A stretch of 64,000 bases of DNA, taken from the NCBI GenBank assembly GCA_964390335.1, contig CAYMHU010000001.1, positions 201,766 to 265,765 on the forward strand, in the 5' to 3' direction. Shown here one piece after another: positions 17,396 to 26,984 of the stretch. How positions within the stretch are numbered: position 1 is the stretch's first letter; every line of letters begins with the position of its first letter. The position numbers and the translations under genes were made by a program. Below the pieces are notes generated by a model. That model did not search any database and had not been told where the DNA came from. It was given only the letters and a program-made list of their open reading frames with translations. Source of the stretch: Granulosicoccus sp964390335 (GTDB lineage Bacteria > Pseudomonadota > Gammaproteobacteria > Granulosicoccales > Granulosicoccaceae).

Positions 17396-18712
17396 TTAAT
17401 GAGTACCTACTTTTTCCGGAATCAGGCCCCTGGGGCTAAAGCGCAGCGCCAGCAGCAAAATAACCCCCATGGTCATAAGCCGCATATGCGCAGCTGAATC
17501 TATCAGGTGCAGGCGCAGCGGACTATCGGTATCCATACCAGCCGTTATGGCGTGCATGAGCCAGGTACCCATAGGCTCAGCTTCAACCCAGAAAAACCAG
17601 ATTACAAAACCACCCAGAACCGCACCCCAGTTGTTACCCGAACCACCAACAATGACCATAACCCAGATTAAGAAGGTGAATCTTAATGGGTGATAAGTTG
17701 ACGGTGTTAGCTGACCATCGATAGTGGTGAGCATGGCACCTGCGATACCAACAACAATACCGCCCAATACGAATACCTGTAGATGACGCGCCTTTACATC
17801 TTTGCCCATAGCGCTGGCAGATACTTCGTTATCTCTGATTGCGCGCATCATGCGTCCCCATGGAGAGCGCAGCGCTTTTTCTGAAAACCATAGAATAATC
17901 AGTAGAACAATTGCGAATAACACGGCATAAGCAATCTTGACAAAGATACTGGAGAACGTGACAGGGTCTGCGCCTAATCGTTGCGACAGATCGATAAACC
18001 AACTTGTTTGCTGCAAATCAATTTCATATGGCACTGGACGCGGTAAACCGGTCACGTTTTTAACGCCACGCGTGAGCCAGTCTTCATGCTTTAGCATGGC
18101 GACGATGATCTCTGAAATGCCCAGCGTTGCAATGGCCAGATAATCGGTGCGTAAACCTAAGGTGATTTTGCCAACAACCCAGGCAGCCGCTCCGGCAAAC
18201 AAGCCACCAATCGGCCATGCCAACAATATAGGCAAACCTAGGCCACCTAAGTATCCGGTTGCTGCAGGATTGACTTTTTCAATAGCAAGCGTTGCAGGAT
18301 CAGTGACCTTCCGCAGTAAGTAATAGCCAACAATACATAAGACGACCACGACCGCTATGCGAAACCGCTTACCATCCATTTTTTTGAACGTAAATACAGC
18401 AGCAAGAATAGTGACCACTAAAATGATCAAACCAAACAATACGCCCACACCACCGACGGCCCAGGCTTCTCGTATCGGTGGCACAGAAATCAGCATAGCT
18501 GCTAATCCGCCCAACGCTGCAAAACCCATAATACCTACGTTAAATAATCCCGCATAACCCCATTGGATATTGACGCCCAACGACATGATGGCTGAGATCA
18601 GACACAAATTAAGTATGGTCAGCGATAAATTCCAACTCTGAAATTGGCCAACAACAATAAACGCCGCGGCCATCAAGCTAAAATACAATACGTTTCTCAT
18701 GGCAGAATTCAT
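17396..18712 (-). CDS. livM: Branched-chain amino acid ABC transporter permease LivM-type
   Basis: This is a 438-residue permease with about 10 hydrophobic segments. Diagnostic stretches are the LNLCLISAIMSLGVNIQWGYAGLFNVG start of LivM proteins (here split by normal sequence), the LRTDYLAIATLGISEI loop, the EAA-like SPWGRMMRAIRDNE turn and the ending RFSPRGLIPE. It forms the heteromeric channel with LivH. The start ATG overlaps the stop of livH as ATGA, showing translational coupling. It is somewhat longer than typical LivM because of extra hydrophobic sequence between about residues 75 and 180. Confidence 0.9.
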   Translation of the reverse strand: MNSAMRNVLYFSLMAAAFIVVGQFQSWNLSLTILNLCLISAIMSLGVNIQWGYAGLFNVGIMGFAALGGLAAMLISVPPIREAWAVGGVGVLFGLIILVVTILAAVFTFKKMDGKRFRIAVVVVLCIVGYYLLRKVTDPATLAIEKVNPAATGYLGGLGLPILLAWPIGGLFAGAAAWVVGKITLGLRTDYLAIATLGISEIIVAMLKHEDWLTRGVKNVTGLPRPVPYEIDLQQTSWFIDLSQRLGADPVTFSSIFVKIAYAVLFAIVLLIILWFSEKALRSPWGRMMRAIRDNEVSASAMGKDVKARHLQVFVLGGIVVGIAGAMLTTIDGQLTPSTYHPLRFTFLIWVMVIVGGSGNNWGAVLGGFVIWFFWVEAEPMGTWLMHAITAGMDTDSPLRLHLIDSAAHMRLMTMGVILLLALRFSPRGLIPEKVGTH

Positions 18713-19722
18713 ACGCCCGTCCCCTTAAAGATACCCGTAGGCCGGAATAACAGGACTAACAATAAAATGACGAAACTGACGGCAAACTTGTAGTCGGTTG
18801 ATAACAATTGCATTAAACCATCAGGTGCCCAATCACCGGGCACAAGATAAGCTGCGAATCGCTTATAGGCGTAAGTGACCATGATTTCTGAGAACGCGAT
18901 GACGAACCCACCGGCAATGGCACCCAAGGGATTGCCAAGACCACCAACAATGGCTGCAGCAAAAATTGGCAGCAGCAATTGGAAGTATGTAAACGGCTTA
19001 AACGACTTATCCAAACCATATAAAGTACCTGCAATGGTGGCTAGCGCCGCAGCAATAATCCAGGTAACTGCAACAACTCTGTCTGGGTTTATTCCAGATA
19101 ATAACGCCAGATCTTCGTTATCCGAATAGGCTCGCATTGACTTACCGGTTCTGGTTTTATTGAGAAACCAAAACAAGACAGTAACAACAATAATCATGGT
19201 GACAACTGTGATGCCCTGACTGACCTTAATAGAAATACCTTCTGATAAACCAGTCATGGTTTTGAATTCGCGCGCTTTGATGATAAAGCGCTCCCCATCA
19301 GCGAAACGCTGATCATCGGGTCCGATGATAAAGCGCACAATACCATTGGTTACCAACATCACCCCTACCGATGCTATTAAGTAAATAACCGGGTCGGCGC
19401 GTTTCTCTCTATAAAAGCGATACACAACACGGTCTGTTATGAGTAACCACACCGCACATCCAATTATACCTAACGGCAATGCCAACAAGGCAGTAGGCAA
19501 AGGCCCAAAATTAATGCCCATCGATTGGAACCACCAAGTGAATAAGATGGTAATCATGGTTCCGAACGCCATGGTGTCGCCGTGTGCAAAATTTGAGAAT
19601 CGTAGAATGCCAAATACCATGGTGACACCCAAAGCACCCAGGGCTAACTGACTGCCATACGCTATGGCTGGCACCAACACAAAATTAGATAACAATGCGA
19701 ATGCATTTAACACGTCTTGCAC
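18709..19722 (-). CDS. livH: Branched-chain amino acid ABC transporter permease LivH-type
   Basis: This is a 337-residue permease. Typical LivH features are QLALGALGVTMVFGILRF..NFAHGD near the N terminus, TGKSMRAYSDNEDLALLSGI (the EAA loop contacting the ATPase) and GGLGNPLGAIAGG. I choose GTG at 19720-19722 because a GGGGG Shine-Dalgarno (19727-19733 region) sits just before it and because an ATG at 19761 would overlap most of the LivF C terminus; the latter would add 13 residues. The gene follows livF by one base and is coupled to livM by a 4-base overlap. Confidence 0.9.
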   Translation of the reverse strand: MQDVLNAFALLSNFVLVPAIAYGSQLALGALGVTMVFGILRFSNFAHGDTMAFGTMITILFTWWFQSMGINFGPLPTALLALPLGIIGCAVWLLITDRVVYRFYREKRADPVIYLIASVGVMLVTNGIVRFIIGPDDQRFADGERFIIKAREFKTMTGLSEGISIKVSQGITVVTMIIVVTVLFWFLNKTRTGKSMRAYSDNEDLALLSGINPDRVVAVTWIIAAALATIAGTLYGLDKSFKPFTYFQLLLPIFAAAIVGGLGNPLGAIAGGFVIAFSEIMVTYAYKRFAAYLVPGDWAPDGLMQLLSTDYKFAVSFVILLLVLLFRPTGIFKGTGV

Positions 19723-19723
19723 A

Positions 19724-20428
19724 TTAACCCCCAAGAAAACTCTTTCTGACTTCAGGATCATTCATAAGTGCAACGCCTGTATCGGTGAATCGATTACGCC
19801 CTTGTACCAGCACGTACCCTTTATCTGCAATGTTCAACGCTTGCCGCGCATTTTGCTCAACCATCAAGATAGAGATGCCTGTTCTGGCAACTTCAATAAT
19901 ACGATCAAACAATTCATCCATAACAATAGGTGACACACCGGCTGTTGGTTCATCCAACATCAGCACTTTGGGCTGAGTCATTAACGCCCTGCCCACTGCA
20001 ACTTGTTGTCTTTGACCACCGGATAATTCACCGGCATTCTGATTGCGCTTTTCGCCAAGAATTGGAAATAGCTCATACACTTGTTCCATCGTCGTGTTGA
20101 TATCGTCACGTCTTAAAAAAGCGCCCATCTCCAAATTTTCGGACACCGACATAGACGGAAAAACGTTGTTGTTTTGCGGTACAAACGCCATGCCCTTGGC
20201 AACGCGGGCCTGAGGGGTGAGCGTCGTGATGTCTTCACCTTCCAACAAAACCTGGCCCGTGTGAATAGTTAACATGCCAAAAATGGCTTTCATCGCAGTT
20301 GATTTACCAGCTCCGTTGGGTCCAACTATGACGGCGATTTCTCCTTTCTCAGCGGCAATGGTGCAATCGTGCAGGATATCTGCACCGCCATAGCCACCGG
20401 TCATGTTCTCACCGATTAAATAACTCAT
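19724..20428 (-). CDS. livF: Branched-chain amino acid ABC transporter ATP-binding protein LivF-type
   Basis: This 234-residue ATPase is the second motor subunit of the system. Walker A GPNGAGKS, signature LSGGQRQ, Walker B VLMLDEPTAG followed by SPIVMDELF, and the VEQNARQAL segment (H-loop replaced by Gln in EQN, as is normal for LivF) are all present. It overlaps the upstream livG stop by 4 bases. Confidence 0.93.
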   Translation of the reverse strand: MSYLIGENMTGGYGGADILHDCTIAAEKGEIAVIVGPNGAGKSTAMKAIFGMLTIHTGQVLLEGEDITTLTPQARVAKGMAFVPQNNNVFPSMSVSENLEMGAFLRRDDINTTMEQVYELFPILGEKRNQNAGELSGGQRQQVAVGRALMTQPKVLMLDEPTAGVSPIVMDELFDRIIEVARTGISILMVEQNARQALNIADKGYVLVQGRNRFTDTGVALMNDPEVRKSFLGG

Positions 20429-21201
20429 GAGGTCGCCTTGTTTTTCAAACCTGTACCCAAATAGGCTTCGATCACTTGCTCATTAGCCTTAATTTCATCG
20501 AGTGTGCCTTCCGCCAACACACCACCTTCCGCCATGACAATGACCGGGTCACACAACTTACCGATGAAATCCATATCATGCTCTATTACACAAAACGTGT
20601 AGCCACGTTCTTGATTTAATCTAATAATGGCGTCGCCAATGGTGTTCAGTAGGGTTCGGTTTACACCAGCGCCAACTTCGTCCAGAAAAACCACTTTGGC
20701 GTCTACCATCATAGTGCGACCTAACTCAAGCAGCTTCTTCTGACCACCCGATAAATTACCCGCCAGTTCATCGGCAACGTGACTGATTTGCAAAAATTCG
20801 ATTACTTCGTTGGCCTTCTCATAGACCGCTTTTTCCTGCTCGCGTACTTTGGCCGATTTAAACCATACGTCAGATAATGACTCACCCGATTGATCACCGG
20901 GTACCATCATCAGATTTTCGCGCACTGTCAAAGTTGAAAATTCATGAGCTATTTGGAAGGTACGCAACATGCCTTTTTTAAATAGCTCGTGAGGTGGTAA
21001 ACCCGTGATGTTCTCACCATCAAGAAAAACCTGTCCAGCGCTTGGTTGGTAGACACCCGCAATAACATTAAATAGAGTGGTTTTACCGGCGCCATTAGGC
21101 CCAATGAGTCCAGTTATAGATCCTTTGGCTATATCCAATGACGCATTGTTAACAGCCATAAAGCCGCCAAACTTCTTCGTTAGATTTTGTACTTTTATCA
21201 T
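20425..21201 (-). CDS. livG: Branched-chain amino acid ABC transporter ATP-binding protein LivG-type
   Basis: This is a 258-residue ATPase with Walker A GPNGAGKT, signature LSGGQKK, the Walker B region VVFLDEVGAGVN (the usual EPAAG is EVGAG here) and IEHDMDFI in the H-loop position. The first gene after the binding-protein gene, it is separated from it by a strong hairpin at 21229-21252. The start ATG at 21201 is clear. Together with livF it powers import through LivH-LivM. Confidence 0.93.
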   Translation of the reverse strand: MIKVQNLTKKFGGFMAVNNASLDIAKGSITGLIGPNGAGKTTLFNVIAGVYQPSAGQVFLDGENITGLPPHELFKKGMLRTFQIAHEFSTLTVRENLMMVPGDQSGESLSDVWFKSAKVREQEKAVYEKANEVIEFLQISHVADELAGNLSGGQKKLLELGRTMMVDAKVVFLDEVGAGVNRTLLNTIGDAIIRLNQERGYTFCVIEHDMDFIGKLCDPVIVMAEGGVLAEGTLDEIKANEQVIEAYLGTGLKNKATS

Positions 21202-21228
21202 GTTAAACGCACTGGATTCGCATAAACG

Positions 21229-21252
21229 AAAGCGGCCCCTAAGGGCCGCTTT
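21229..21252. terminator. Strong intercistronic hairpin between the liv binding-protein gene and livG
   Basis: A perfect 10-base stem AAAGCGGCCC / GGGCCGCTTT with a 4-base loop lies 56 bases after the stop of the binding-protein gene. On the plus strand it is followed by T5; on the transcribed minus strand the run is only TTTCGTTT. It probably acts as a partial terminator or 3' stabiliser, so that the binding protein is made in excess of the membrane components. Confidence 0.75.
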
Positions 21253-21307
21253 TTGTTACTACTGTTATAAGTGTTCAGTTAATCCTGAAGACTATAACCA
21301 CTTATGC

Positions 21308-22495
21308 CTATCGGTATCCGACAGTTGTTAGCTTACCGCCTTTAATTTCAATTTCGCGATAGTTACCAGCACTTTCACCAGCACCAACCAATTCAACGTT
21401 TGATGCACCAACGTAGTCGATTTCGCCACCATTGGCAATGATGTCTAAGGCTTTTCCAAGTTCCCCCGGAAGAATTTTCTCACCCGGTGCGTTGGCAATA
21501 TCAATAATCTTGCCTTTGTAATCGGCTGCATCAGATGAACCAGCAGCCTGCATAGCAAGCATAATTAAAGCCGCAGCATCATAGCTTTCTGCAGCAAATG
21601 GACCAGAACCGTCGTAGTTTTTAGCGATTTCAACAAGCTTGCTAGCTCCCGGGCTGTCAGTACCAGGCACTTGTCCAAATGAACCATCCAGATCAGTACC
21701 AATAGCCTCAGCTAATGAATCACCGACCATACCGTCAGGCAATACAAAGACGTCAAACGCACCCGTATCCAGAGAGGTTTGAATGATACCTTTACCACCT
21801 TGATCGAGGTAACCGGCAACCACTAATGCATCGCCACCACCGGCTGCTAATGCGCCTACTTCGGCAGAATAATCTGCTTTGCCATCTTCGTGAGCAGTGG
21901 AAATAGTTACGGTGCCGCCGGCTGCTTCATAGGCCGTTTGGAAGGCATCTGCCAACCCTTTTCCGTAATCGTTATTAGTGTATGTAAGTGCAACAGTGTT
22001 GACGCCACGCCCTAAAATGATATCGGACATAACAACGCCTTGACGAGCATCTGATGGCGCAGTACGGAAAAACAAACCATTGTCTTTAACGGTAGATAGT
22101 GCTGGTGAAGTTGCAGACGGTGAAACCATGACCATACCATTTGGCAGCGCCACATTTGTCAATGCCGCTGTGGTAACACCAGAGCAATCACCACCGATGA
22201 TGCCAGACACTTTTTCTGCTGTGATCAAACGCTCGATCGTGGCGGTTGCGGCAGCGGCATCAATGCAGGTAGTATCACCACGCACAGCAATGATTTTAGT
22301 GCCATCTAAAAAATTACCTGCCATATTAACTTCTGATATCGCGTGCTCGGCAGCAGGGCCCATGTTAGCAACCAATGATTCGATTGGACCAGTAAAACCT
22401 AAAAAAACGCCGAGCTTAATTTCAGCAGCTGAAGCAGAGCTGGCAACGGCACTGAGGCCGAGCGCTACTGCTGAGGATAAAACGAGCTTTTTCAT
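21308..22495 (-). CDS. Branched-chain amino acid ABC transporter substrate-binding protein
   Basis: This is a 395-residue periplasmic binding protein of the LivJ/LivK class (Peripla_BP_6). The signal peptide is about residues 1-23 (ending ASSASA). The mature protein starts EIKLGVFLGFTGPIES, as usual for the family, and contains GDCSGVTTAALTNVALP, TYTNNDYGKGLADAF and AAESYDAAALIMLA in the two lobes. The start ATG at 22495 has a GGAG Shine-Dalgarno 8-9 bases upstream. It is the first gene of the liv transcript. The ligand could be Leu/Ile/Val or another amide or amino acid; sequence alone does not say. Confidence 0.92.
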   Translation of the reverse strand: MKKLVLSSAVALGLSAVASSASAAEIKLGVFLGFTGPIESLVANMGPAAEHAISEVNMAGNFLDGTKIIAVRGDTTCIDAAAATATIERLITAEKVSGIIGGDCSGVTTAALTNVALPNGMVMVSPSATSPALSTVKDNGLFFRTAPSDARQGVVMSDIILGRGVNTVALTYTNNDYGKGLADAFQTAYEAAGGTVTISTAHEDGKADYSAEVGALAAGGGDALVVAGYLDQGGKGIIQTSLDTGAFDVFVLPDGMVGDSLAEAIGTDLDGSFGQVPGTDSPGASKLVEIAKNYDGSGPFAAESYDAAALIMLAMQAAGSSDAADYKGKIIDIANAPGEKILPGELGKALDIIANGGEIDYVGASNVELVGAGESAGNYREIEIKGGKLTTVGYR

Positions 22496-22853
22496 ATTTC
22501 TTTCTCCAGTAAATTTAGTGATTGAAATCAGATTCAGACGTGTATTCTTATTGCACTAACCTAGGGAATACTCTCACCCAATGTGCGTACACTGCTTCCA
22601 GTGACCGCAGTTTACCAATTTAGGCCTGCCGTTGATACGTTGTTACCACTGTATCTCAGAGGGGCACTAAGAAAAGAGTCGTTTGTGTCATACAGAAACA
22701 TGACTTCACGCACACAGTCACGTGACGACGACCGCCGGCAACGCGCATTATTGATTGAATATCGAAAATAGCCGCAGATTTGATCGGTTATAACTTCTGA
22801 GGACCAAGAGTCAAAATAAAGACCCTGAAATTAGTCTAATTACTTGGCAATTA
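22496..22853. other. Intergenic region upstream of the liv cluster
   Basis: This stretch of 358 bases must carry the liv promoter on the minus strand. A perfect 10-base palindrome GTCACGTGAC is at 22717-22726. I found no confident -35/-10 pair, RNA gene or ORF. Confidence 0.4.
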
Positions 22854-25025
22854 TTACTTTGCCACCTCTGCAGAACAGGCTTGCTGTATACCCGCCTTAC
22901 ATGCCTTCTCAAAAAGGGCAGCTGGATTCAATTTTTCTCCGCCTGCACCGCTGTGTTGCATCACGCCGAGGTTGTAGCAGCCGCGCGCATCATCGGCTTT
23001 ACAAACTTTGTCGAACAGTAACCGAGCTCGTGGTGGCTCAGGATTCTCTTCGTTCCAAAGTGAATTTGCCAAATTGAAACACGCATCGATGTAATTATTT
23101 TTGCATCCCAATTCGTACAACGAACGCGCTTTAACTATGCTTTTGCGTACACCTCTGCCTCGAGAATACATGACACCTGCATTGTAACAGCCTTGACTTA
23201 AGCCACTGTCACAGGCTTGCGTATAAAGCGTAGCGGCAGTCTTTTGATCCAGCTCTCCGCCTTGTCCACGCTCCAGCATATAACCAGCACTTATGCATTG
23301 CTTAATTTCACCCGATGCGCAAGCATCGACTACCTTTTGGCGCTCCTTGGCTTCCTGCTCATATTGTCCGCCGGTCACAAAACCAAGGTACTGTTTTGCA
23401 TTCGCATCACCGGCGTCTGCTGCCTTTTGCAAATACGATACTCCCCGCTCCTTGTTCTGCTTAGTACCGTGACCTAAGTAGTACGCACGTCCAATTTCAC
23501 CTTCGGCAGCAGTGTGCCCACGCTTTAAGGCTTGTGTAAAATTGCCAAAACCTGCCTTTACATCTCGCTCTACACCTTGACCATACATCTCCATAAAGCC
23601 GGCCATATAATGTGCTTCTTTAAACCCTCCGCGCCTATGCGCTCTGCTAAAAAGTGAGTACGCCTGCGGTAGGTCTTGTGCCACATCAAGCTGACCGAAG
23701 TAAAACAACTTACCCAATTCCAAATAAGATTCAGGGACATTCTTTTCGTACATAGCCCCCATTAATTGCTTCGATTGCTGATTATTGACTGGACCGCCCC
23801 AACCGTACCTTAACGCCTTGGACATCAACATTGCGGCAGGGTGATAGTCGTCATTGATCAGTTGCTGTAGAGTCTCTCGAGCCGCACCCCGCTCACCGTT
23901 GTCATTAAGAACAAACAACAGATTCGCTTTTTGAAGCAAAAAAGCATTCTTTAAAGAATCATCCAGTTCAAGTTTCCCGAGCGCGTCCTCAATAAGTTTG
24001 AACGCTTCCTTAGCACCATCACCTGGGTTTTCGGCAGTGAGATTGACCAAGCTTGCATCAGCAATAATTTTAAGTGGAAACTGCTTGCCATCTATTTTGG
24101 CAAGAAGCGCATTAGCCTGATCATAGCGTTTGCGCTTAATCATTATCCGGGCCATTGCGTACAAAACGCTATTTTGATAAGCCGACTTTTCAGGTAACAG
24201 CTCATGCGCTTGATCACACGCCGATGCTGCATCAGTATTGGGTATATCGCCCAAAGCCACCCCACCCATATTGTTGAGCTTCAGATTCATTGCGTGCTCA
24301 TCATCTGGATGCCCCGCTAACGTTAAGCAGTGAGCCACCTTTCCCATCGCAACCATATCTGATTGCAATGCCGGCTTGGAAGCAATGACATATCGCTTAT
24401 CGTAGGCTGCAGGGTCAGTGCCAGCGGCAAGAAATGGGTTGAGCACGAGATCGATTACACTGTCCAAATCGGCTTTGGAAACAATTTGAACCTGGTTACG
24501 ACCAATCTTTTTGATATCAACCCCTGCCTGTTCAAGTGCAGAAATTTCTGAATCTTGCAATGAGATTTGCGATAAACCAACCCATTCATCATGGGCGGTA
24601 TCCATAAACGCTAAATCAGTTTTAAGCTGTGATCTAAAACGCCTAACGAGATAATACCGATAGCTGCTAGCGTTATCTTCTTGCGCTATTGCAACACCTT
24701 TTTTTCCGGGAATGGGAGAAAAAACCAGCGGGCTTTTACCAGGCGTCCCATTCGGTTTCATATAGAATGATTCTTCTGAATATACCGGAGCAATGTCGCG
24801 CCACTCGTTGTTCCGGTAACTGAGTTTGATAACTTCTGGCCGTTCGTTATTCGGATTCTTTGTTAGTGACCCTTTTCTATCCAGTTCAATAAGCGTAATT
24901 GTATCGGTCTCAAACCACTGCTTTTGCTGTTCTACCGATAGCAGCGGCTTTTTTGACTCCAAACAACCGGACAGGAATAAAATACTGAGCAGTATTGGTA
25001 TTAATATAGAGCGTTGGCTAATCAT
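22854..25025 (-). CDS. Sel1-repeat lipoprotein
   Basis: ATG at 25023-25025 gives a classical lipoprotein signal (ISQRSILIPILLSILFLSGC, lipidated Cys at 21; 723 residues). An upstream ATG at 25079 has a better Shine-Dalgarno (GGTGAG) but would make the signal peptide unusually long. The N-terminal 250 residues are not recognised. The second half is a solenoid of Sel1-like/TPR repeats with the G-x-A-x-Y-x-x-G pattern (for example GEIGRAYYLGHGTKQN, CYNAGVMYSRGRG, CYNLGVMQHSGAG). The last repeats carry paired cysteines about 30-36 residues apart, as in the cysteine-rich Hcp/Sel1 subgroup, where they form disulfides. It presumably acts as a periplasmic protein-interaction scaffold. Partner unknown. 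Confidence 0.82.
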   Translation of the reverse strand: MISQRSILIPILLSILFLSGCLESKKPLLSVEQQKQWFETDTITLIELDRKGSLTKNPNNERPEVIKLSYRNNEWRDIAPVYSEESFYMKPNGTPGKSPLVFSPIPGKKGVAIAQEDNASSYRYYLVRRFRSQLKTDLAFMDTAHDEWVGLSQISLQDSEISALEQAGVDIKKIGRNQVQIVSKADLDSVIDLVLNPFLAAGTDPAAYDKRYVIASKPALQSDMVAMGKVAHCLTLAGHPDDEHAMNLKLNNMGGVALGDIPNTDAASACDQAHELLPEKSAYQNSVLYAMARIMIKRKRYDQANALLAKIDGKQFPLKIIADASLVNLTAENPGDGAKEAFKLIEDALGKLELDDSLKNAFLLQKANLLFVLNDNGERGAARETLQQLINDDYHPAAMLMSKALRYGWGGPVNNQQSKQLMGAMYEKNVPESYLELGKLFYFGQLDVAQDLPQAYSLFSRAHRRGGFKEAHYMAGFMEMYGQGVERDVKAGFGNFTQALKRGHTAAEGEIGRAYYLGHGTKQNKERGVSYLQKAADAGDANAKQYLGFVTGGQYEQEAKERQKVVDACASGEIKQCISAGYMLERGQGGELDQKTAATLYTQACDSGLSQGCYNAGVMYSRGRGVRKSIVKARSLYELGCKNNYIDACFNLANSLWNEENPEPPRARLLFDKVCKADDARGCYNLGVMQHSGAGGEKLNPAALFEKACKAGIQQACSAEVAK

Positions 25026-25118
25026 TGCATGCATTGTAAAACAAAAAGTAAAATATAAAGCGGATTGAATCACAATCATAACTCACCGGCTTTGTACTTT
25101 TTGTTTATGCGCTCGCAA

Positions 25119-25862
25119 TTAGCACGTGTAGTTCATACCAAGCCTGCCGCCATCAACATAAATGGTTTCGCCGGTAATGTAGCTGGCTTTTTCACTACAT
25201 AGAAATGCCACAACATCAGCAATCTCTTTGGCCGAGCCAAGACGACGCAACGGGGTGCGCGATAACACGGTTTTCATGGCCTCTGGGTTGGTATTAACAC
25301 TTGCCAGCATGTCTGTATCGATGGAACCAGGACCCACTGCATTGACTCTGATACCGTGAGACGCCAGCGCCAGCGAGCTCGACTTAGTCAGCTGCATAAG
25401 GCCACCCTTAGATGCACAATATGCCGCAATAGTAGGTATGGCAACTTGCGCATTAATAGACGACATATTAACGATACTGCCCTGCACACCGTTAGCAACC
25501 ATTGCCTTTGCACCGCGTTGCAACACACTAAAAGCACCTAACAAATTAACATCCATGACTCGTTTAAAATCCTCGAACGAGGTTTCTAGAAAATCGGACA
25601 GTATTGAAATTCCAGCATTATTGACCAATTGCGAAACTGTACCCAACTCGGATTCTATTTGCGCGTACATTGCCTCTACTGCATCGGGATCAGACACATC
25701 GCAAGTTATACCTAAGGTGTTATTACCTAGTTGTGCTGCCGCTTTATCAACATCCTTTACGTCGGCCAACACAATCTGACAACCTGCCTCCAAGAGCGCT
25801 TCCGCGCAAGCGAATCCGATACCCCTAGCACCGCCTGTTACCAAAGCTATTTGTTGTTTCAT
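25119..25862 (-). CDS. Short-chain dehydrogenase/reductase
   Basis: This is a 247-residue classical SDR. ATG at 25860-25862 is chosen because the family begins at this point (QQIALVTGGARGIG); 57 upstream codons are open but lack similarity. The cofactor motif TGGARGIG is at about 8-15, the NAG motif is in VNNAGIS, the catalytic Ser is in VNMSSIN, and Tyr/Lys are in YCASKGG. Asp in VLADV at the end of the second strand suggests NAD(H) preference. The C terminus ends GGRLGMNYTC. It follows the HpcH/HpaI aldolase gene by 73 bases on the same strand, so the two probably act on one sugar-acid catabolic route. The substrate is not determined. Confidence 0.9.
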   Translation of the reverse strand: MKQQIALVTGGARGIGFACAEALLEAGCQIVLADVKDVDKAAAQLGNNTLGITCDVSDPDAVEAMYAQIESELGTVSQLVNNAGISILSDFLETSFEDFKRVMDVNLLGAFSVLQRGAKAMVANGVQGSIVNMSSINAQVAIPTIAAYCASKGGLMQLTKSSSLALASHGIRVNAVGPGSIDTDMLASVNTNPEAMKTVLSRTPLRRLGSAKEIADVVAFLCSEKASYITGETIYVDGGRLGMNYTC

Positions 25863-25935
25863 GTCATTAATTCTCTTGTTCGATCTTTGTTTTAATTGAA
25901 TAAAGACTATCTGGCCTTGTGGCAAGATAAAGCAC

Positions 25936-26715
25936 TCACGATTTAATCTGTTTACGCACGCTAGCCAACAGATTATCTGCACCACGCGCAAGCATGCCCA
26001 AATCAGATCCACAAGCCACAAACGTAAATCCATCGTCGTTAATTAGCGACGCGGCCATATCAGGATTAAACACGAGTGTGCCGGCAGGCTTCCCACAGGC
26101 TTCAACTTGTTTCGCGGCCTTACGAATAATTTGCCATAAATCGGGGTCGGTAATACTGCCCAACTTGCCCATATCAGCGGCTAAATCTGCGGGGCCAAAA
26201 AATATGCCTTCAACACCATCAACTTTCGCAATGGATTCGATATTGTTTAATGCGTGTTGGGTTTCGATTTGAACGACAACACCTGTTTCATTATTTATAC
26301 GATCAAAGTAATCGGTGACCCGCCCAAACTTATTACCACGCTGAACTCCGCTCACACCACGGATGCCATCAGGTGGGTACCGAGTCGCTTTCACCGCTTT
26401 CTCGGCCTCTTCTGCGGATTGCACCATTGGGAACAATACATTGCGCGAGCCAATATCCAGTAATCGCTTAACAAGCACCGAATCATTCCACATGGGGCGA
26501 ACCATTGTTGATGTATCGGACGAACTAAATGCCTGTAATTGCCCAAGCACTGTATTGAGCTCATTAGGAGCGTGCTCCATATCCAACAATGCCCAATCAA
26601 AACCACTGCTGGCAACCGCATCAGCGGCAAATGGACTACACAATGAAATCCACAGCCCAACCTGCGGTTGCCGGTTGCGGATGGCTTGTAAAAAAAGGTT
26701 TTCAGCTAATTTCAC
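25936..26715 (-). CDS. HpcH/HpaI family aldolase (2-oxo acid class II aldolase)
   Basis: This is a 259-residue metal-dependent class II aldolase. Family marks are LWISLCSP near the start, FDWALLDMEHAPN (substrate-side acidic residues), RYPPDGIRGVSG, and the metal-site region VVQIETQHALNNIESIAKVDG followed by FFGPADLAADMG. Such enzymes split 4-hydroxy-2-oxo acids into pyruvate (or glyoxylate) plus an aldehyde. The pairing with an SDR suggests use of a sugar acid or aromatic breakdown intermediate; this is inference. The start ATG at 26715 has no clear Shine-Dalgarno. A 12-base perfect palindrome lies 33 bases upstream. Confidence 0.9.
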   Translation of the reverse strand: MKLAENLFLQAIRNRQPQVGLWISLCSPFAADAVASSGFDWALLDMEHAPNELNTVLGQLQAFSSSDTSTMVRPMWNDSVLVKRLLDIGSRNVLFPMVQSAEEAEKAVKATRYPPDGIRGVSGVQRGNKFGRVTDYFDRINNETGVVVQIETQHALNNIESIAKVDGVEGIFFGPADLAADMGKLGSITDPDLWQIIRKAAKQVEACGKPAGTLVFNPDMAASLINDDGFTFVACGSDLGMLARGADNLLASVRKQIKS

Positions 26716-26747
26716 GACTTAATCCTATTATTTGATGCGGGGCCTTA

Positions 26748-26759
26748 TCGGCTAGCCGA
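26748..26759. promoter_or_regulatory. Perfect 12-base palindrome, possible operator of the aldolase-SDR pair
   Basis: TCGGCTAGCCGA lies 33-44 bases upstream of the aldolase ATG on the minus strand, in a 269-base gap with the divergent xylanase gene. Position and symmetry fit a repressor site; no regulator gene adjoins. Confidence 0.3.
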
Positions 26760-26984
26760 CACTGCGAATACGCAATATTGATAGTAAGTGAACTTTGTAA
26801 ATAAGGTCAAAACCCTGCGTTTAACGACGCTAAACTACAGTATTCCACACTGCAATGGTGTATGTTTTCCCTGTACCCCAAGTTTACGCTAGGATCGCAC
26901 CGGACTAAACACGTCGCGAGCCCTGATAGTCCATTTTGCTGCCCGACCACGCATGACTAACAAAAAAACCAAATCCACCGCCAC

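Noticed and set aside
17396..22495. Urea transporter (urt) instead of a branched-chain amino acid system
   Set aside because: The binding protein's sequence and gene order are of Liv type and no urease or urt-specific features were seen.
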